Source: Globodera rostochiensis (taxonomy: Eukaryota > Nematoda > Chromadorea > Rhabditida > Heteroderidae). Taken from it: DNA of 64,000 nt. The notes beneath the pieces are model-generated. The model worked only from the letters and a program-made list of their open reading frames with translations. It did no database searches and was not told the DNA's origin. Position numbers and translations under genes: made by a program. Position 1 is the first letter of the stretch. Every line of letters begins with the position of its first letter. The stretch spans positions 186,001 through 250,000 of the forward strand of contig JAEVLN010000017.1 of the NCBI GenBank assembly GCA_018350325.1, given 5' to 3'. Below, piece by piece: positions 59,101 through 64,000 of this stretch.

Positions 59101-62100
59101 TTGTTTTTTGACATTTGCACACAAAAGTGGCCTTTGATCAGTGCTATTTAAATTACTCTTCAAATTTTCGCCAAAATTTACAATTCTCTGCAAAATTCCA
59201 CACAATTCATCCATTAACTCAATTCTCTCATTTTGATCCTTTGGCACTTCTTTTCTCTTTCTATTTGTCCATTGATCACTTATCATTTTTGTCGATTCCC
59301 AAAATTCGATGCCAAACTCTGAGAAAAGTTTATTAACTTCAATTTGATGCTGAATTTCATGTGAATAAACACTCAAATCGATCATAATACTGTCCGAAAA
59401 GTTTGTGCCGTCGACAACATTTTTCCGATAGTATTCAAAGAGAAACGCATCTTCGTCAATATCTGCAAAATAAAATTGTCCGAAATTAAACAAATCCAAA
59501 AGACTTCCGATCAAATAACAATTTGTTTTGTTGGCATCGCTTTCGCCATTTAATTCTTTGCTTTCGTCCGTTTTCGGCGGTTCTTTCGGAATGGCAACCA
59601 AAAAATGCGATGAAATCTCTCCGTTATTGGCACTTTTTGTGCCTTTTCGTTGTTCTTTTTTGCGGCCTTTTTTATCCCTTTTATGGGACTCTTTGCTTTT
59701 GACATTAGCCCGAAAATGTTGGCATTTTCCCGTGGAATTTCCTTTTCCTTTTTCTGTTGGCGATTGGGAGGAAGGAAAGGAAGAAGCTGCCTCCTTTTCC
59801 TCTTCGTCCTCCCCTCTTTTCTGCTCCATTCTCTCAGCGGCCTCTTCCTCTTTACCCTCCAAAATGGTGGCTTTCGAGTCCATCTCGACCTTTTCATCTC
59901 CCTTTTTGATCGCTCCACTTTGCTCTCCCATTGATTCTGTTTCCTTTTTGCCTATCTTTGCGTTCTTTTTCTTCTTTCTCTTCGCTTTATCGTTTTTCTT
60001 CCTTTTCCTCTCTTCGTCGTCCTCATCTTTCCCAACGATTTCCTCCCCGTCGAACAGGATTCCGAGCTCCCCAAGCAGTTCGTTGATTTCTTCCGTCTCC
60101 AGAAACCAACCCAATCTTCTCCTTACCTCTGTTGACACTTCCAACCCTAATAGTAAGTTTATTTGAATAATTCTCAATTTACTTTTCACAAACCCTTCTT
60201 CAGCTCTTCAACGAACCATCCCTCCTCCATAAACTTCGCTACCCTTCCTAAGTCATTTTTAATCCATTTTTTGAACTTTGCCCCGTGCATTTCCAATATC
60301 CATTTTGGCATTCTGTGCTCCAAATTCCATGGCATTCTGTGCTCAAAATTCCATGGCATTCTGTGCTCCAAATTCCATGGCATTCTGTGCTCCAAATTCC
60401 ATGGCATTCTGTGCTCCAAATTCCATGGCATTCTGTGCTCCACACCTTCGCCCGTCTCATCATTTCTTTGTTGCGCTTCTTTTTCCACTCTTTTCACCTT
60501 TTTGTCCCATTCCTTTAACAATTTGTTTTCAATTCCGACATTTCTGTTCGCTTCCAAAAAGTTCTTCAGCCCTTTGAACAGCTCTTCGAATGCCAAACTG
60601 GTCTTCTCCAATTCAAAACCCGACTCAATATCAAACAGTCGATCATACGTTCTTTCCATCTCAAGCGCCCGCTTTTTCTCCCAAAATTTCTCCATTTTGA
60701 GTCCTTTCGGCTCCGAGTCTAACCATTGAACAAAGATAATCAGATCAGCGGCCAATTTGTTGATAATCCGATCAAATTCTGTTTGTGCCATAAAGAAAAC
60801 GATCAAATAATGATCGCTTAACGCAATTTCTTTGTCGAACACTTAAAATTGAAGGATTTTGAGAGCGGATTGAATTTGTCACAGACTTTCTGTGCTGCTG
60901 AATGTCCACAAGCCAAGTTCCCAGAAGGTCCTGTAGGCCCTGTCCCCGACTATTTTGTCAAGACGCGCTTTTGCCCCTGGCACATCGGTGGAAATTGCCA
61001 TAAACAATGGTAAGGCATTGCCCTTTGAACCTTTCAGAAATTCGATGTGATTTTCTTGCACTGTTCCCCAAAAGTGTTTGAACTGTTTCAATTTGGCCCC
61101 ACTTTTCACGCATTCTTTCAATTGTTTTGCTGTTACAACGAACTTTATAACTTTAGTGCCAACATTTTGAGACTCTTCGATGCTTTTTAAAAGGTACATC
61201 AATCGACAGATGCCAATCGAAGTGCCAATTTCACGGAAAATCTCATTATGCACCACCAAAGCCGCCTCTTGGAGTGTTTGGGAGGTGAATTTGTCTGATT
61301 GAATGCCCAAAAATAATCTCAGATTCAATTCCTCGAGTAGAATTGACAAAACCATTCGGAATTCATTGTAACGGTACTCATCGCTCCAACTTTGGTAAAT
61401 GAACATTTTCCGATAAAAATGCAAGCGAAGTCGGAAGTTTATACTTTCTGATCAAATTTGGGTATATTTTTTTGTTCTTTAAATTAGAAACAATTAAAAA
61501 TACCAATGCGAAGAATCAGCGGGAACTGTTTCTCGAACCATTCGAATTCGGAAGTGGAATGGATCAGCAGCAGCAGACGGTCTTTCGTGTCCACCGTATT
61601 AATCCGCATTTTTTGGCACAAAAAGTGAGAAAATCCTTTGAAGCGTTTGAGGAGCCTAAAGAGCGTGAGGCTTTGCACCAATTCGGCGTTGGGCGACTCC
61701 ATCAATTCCTGCCAGTACATTTCGATCTCCTGCGGTCCGTCACATCTTACAATTGCTGCAAAAGGCTCTTTACCCGCCGAGCGTTTCCATTTCAGCTCGA
61801 AAATTGTCTAAAAAGGTCCAAACGTTCGTTAAATGTCCTTTAATTTGGCTAAATTAATTGCTTTAGAAAGAATAAACCGATTGAAGTCTTTCATATTAAT
61901 GGAACTCTCACAATTTCGTCCCATCGCATTTCCGACATAATTTGTGCCATGTGCCCTCTCTCCTCCTCGGCAATACCCGTCCAAATTGTGTTCACCAAAA
62001 TCATTGAAAAAGCAAAAATTTGGCAAAATTTATGCTGCTCGTCGTTTAATTTTTGCACCTTTGCCAATGTTACGGCCCAATGCGTCCACAAATTGTTCAG

Positions 62101-64000
62101 AATTATGTTTTTTTTGTTTTTGTCCCCGCCGAATGCAAAAAAAGTGTCCGAATACGTCAGAAACTCGTCAATAAAACTATTAATCAGCCAAAAGGTCGAT
62201 TTTGGATGAATGGCCAATTTGGCGTGTCGCAATTCCTTCGACAGATTCCCGAGAAGAGAGCCGTCGGACGCAATGATTCCTTCCGCTTGGACGGCACGGA
62301 ATAATTTGTCGTCCACCAATAATTGTTCATACGATTGGACTAATTGGTGCCCATCAGAGTCTAATGGAATTAAACATTTTGCGATAAAAAATTATTTTAT
62401 TGTTTTATATCACCGCGATAATTTTCTGCAATGAATTCAGAATCAGAATCGGGACAATAGTCGAATTGGGCGCGTTGTGTGTCCAAATACCACCGGGGAA
62501 CGCCTTCTCGCTCTCGGCTTTTTCGAATTAATTTTCCGATTTTTGGCATTTGACTGTGTCCGAAAATGCCGATCAGTCGTTGCACCAATTGGACCCCACT
62601 CACTTCTGCATAAATAAATATAATTATTCAATTATTAACTATTTTGGGCATAATTTGACTTTTTTACATTTGCCTACCCTGAAAAGTTTTTCTGAACTCT
62701 TTTTTGGTGTCGATGAATGATTCGATGAGTTCGGCATTCTTTCGCTCTAATTGGAGTCGAACTTCTTCAACTATTGCCTTCATCCGTCCCTCACCATTTT
62801 TACGAGGCTTATTCAAAAAGTTGAAAACGGTCCATCCCTCGCTGAGCTCTGATAACTGCTCCAACTCCTTCTCTAACCGGTGGAGCAGCACCAAATAACT
62901 CATGGTTTCCAATTCTGCCGAAACAAGCTGATGTTCCGATTCAATCAGTTGGATAGAGTCAAATGATTTTGCCAATTCCCTTCGAAAAGAGGTCCAACCG
63001 CATTCTCCTCGACCTCTCTTCTGACCAATAAGCACATTAACGCTTCTGATGTAGATGATCATGCCAAGACTCAGCATGGTCTTTCGTTTTGCCAATTCCG
63101 ATTCGGAAAGAAACAATTCGATGTATAAACGCAATATCCAATCCAGCAAATCTGCAATTGTTTGGCAAAATTATTCTTTTGATTGTCCATTAAATATAAA
63201 TAATTAATCAAAAGAATAATTGACATGCCAATTTTCGCAGTAAATGCAAAATACGCTTTGATCCAAGTACTGAAAAGGTCCGGTCTGCCACCGACCAGTT
63301 CAAACATTCGTTGCGTTGCCAATTTTACTCGGAAGTCCCAATGCTCGGCGGTATCCGATACGGCAATTTGGCGCAAACGGAAGGCCAATTCGCTCTCCCA
63401 CTCCGTCCTTTGGCCGTCAAACAATTCGGAGAGTTTTCTTACTCTTTGTATTGAATGTGCCAACATTCCCTCCAGGTTTTGTTGGTGCCATGTGGCCAAA
63501 TCGCTCTGAAAGTTGGCCATGCGCCCCTTTTCCTCCTTCGCGCCATGCGTCCCAATTTGGTCCAGACGATTGCATTCCTTCAAATTCAACAAAAATGTGC
63601 CAATTTCGTCATTTTTTGCTGTTTTTAGCTGCGAGAGAATCGTCCACAATTGGCACGTGTAATTGTCCAGCCGGTCGTCCCCACTTTCGTCCAATGCCTC
63701 CCGCTTTTTGTCTCTGATGTGCCCGTATTTGCCCTCCAATTCTCCCAAAATTATCTTTTGCCCCTCATTTTTGTCCTTTTCCTTTCCGATGTTTCTCAAC
63801 TTTTCAAATGCTTCATTTATCGCCTTATCCAAAAGCTCAACAGCGATCGTTCTGCGCAGCTTCTCCCGAGCTTTATCTGGCAATTCTTCGTCGGTACTGA
63901 TCAGATAGGAGCAATAAAGCTTTTCAATAGCAATGCCCACTAAAATTTAGCGATGTCAATTAAAAGTTGATAACTTTAATCAATTAAGCCTTTATGTTTA
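56172..64000 (-). CDS. Very large protein ending in a poly(A) polymerase (5' end outside window)
   Basis: Minus-strand gene running off the right edge. Exons from 63939 leftwards join in phase with no stops. They carry charged helical sequence, for example TLFRLLKRFKGFSHFLCQK, SWSDEYRYNEFRMVLSILLE and a Lys/Glu linker RKRKKNDKAKRKKKKN. Exon 60170-58893 then splices (donor TTG|G GTAATC) into ENLQKNYVEKGFLLQNRREE and the PAP N-terminus. The PAP part has GGSFLLGVHT-VESDVDTICVV (GS and D-x-D), LKIDILFASI (third Asp), NYIYSNILGFFGGVSLNV, EWPLPVQ and MAVIAPGYPQQN. EFLVIICVASDNELNEEF is followed by the terminal HLDSKYVERGELATNW-RI at 56172. All three catalytic Asp are kept. At least 1,400 residues precede it. 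Alternative: two genes, the PAP starting at an in-frame Met near 58754. One upstream intron (63228-63155) is GC-AG. Confidence 0.7.
56843..56990. repeat. Dispersed CTCGAGTCTCGG-type repeat, copy 3
   Basis: Five or six copies of TCTCGGTTCTCGGG / TCGAGTCTCGG lie in an intron of the PAP part, between exons ending MRE and starting YSEFLV. The tract begins GGATGTTCGAGAGT and ends TCGAACATCCC, forming short inverted ends. Confidence 0.6.
60308..60442 (-). repeat. 24-bp coding tandem repeat (about six units)
   Basis: The unit GCATTCTGTGCTCCAAATTC plus CATG encodes eight residues (LEHRMPWN) on the minus strand, inside the large PAP-linked gene. One copy has a one-base change (N-L-E to N-F-E). Confidence 0.9.

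Noticed and set aside
59528..60166. Plus-strand hydrophobic 212-codon frame
   Set aside because: Antisense of the Lys/Glu-rich linker in the large PAP-linked gene.

Overview
The window is nuclear DNA from a nematode, most likely a plant-parasitic tylenchid (cyst-nematode-like). The evidence is small exons with 40-60 bp introns, a nematode cuticle collagen, a nematode-type serpentine receptor, repeated GC-AG introns, and a NodL/LacA-type acetyltransferase of bacterial type, a known lateral acquisition in this group. Gene models below were spliced by eye, using phase-consistent GT-AG or GC-AG junctions and family motifs. No search or transcript data were available.

Layout. 1-2.4 kb: 3' part of a poly(A)-polymerase-like gene (+) whose GC-AG intron is a tandem array. 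3.1-5.2 kb: bestrophin (-). 6.4-8.1 kb: 7TM receptor (+), convergent with a cuticle collagen (-, 8.2-9.5 kb). 10-12 kb: two MITE-like elements with target-site duplications. 12.6-16.4 kb: uncharacterised repeat-bearing genes. 17.3-18.3 kb: NodL/maltose-acetyltransferase-like gene with a triplicated C-terminus. 18.5-23 kb: two uncharacterised minus-strand genes. 25.4-30.5 kb: single-pass membrane protein with a thrombospondin type-1 repeat. 30.8-32.5 kb: Cys-rich secreted protein. 32.9-33.8 kb: hAT-type MITE. 34.1-36.1 kb: divergent alpha-tubulin (-). 36.6-39.4 kb: GH35 beta-galactosidase (-). 39.7-40.1 kb: small secreted Lys-rich protein (-). 41.2-43 kb: cystathionine gamma-lyase (-). 43.6-44.7 kb: GC-rich minisatellite. 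46 kb: small secreted Cys-rich precursor with a frame break. 47.3-49.3 kb: uncharacterised gene (+). 51.3-52.4 kb: four-TM claudin/Clc-like protein (-). 53.4-54 kb: second hAT-like MITE. 55.4-56 kb: small secreted protein behind a TATA box and a 28-bp tandem array (+). 56.2-64 kb: a very large minus-strand gene whose C-terminal third is a complete poly(A) polymerase and whose upstream exons splice in phase into it.

The genes do not form a pathway; this is an ordinary animal gene neighbourhood. What stands out is two divergent poly(A)-polymerase-like genes at the two ends, one apparently fused to more than 1,400 residues of helical, charged sequence. Also notable are repeated use of GC donors, a dense load of MITEs whose terminal repeats are built from short oligomer arrays, and very many long G/C homopolymer runs.
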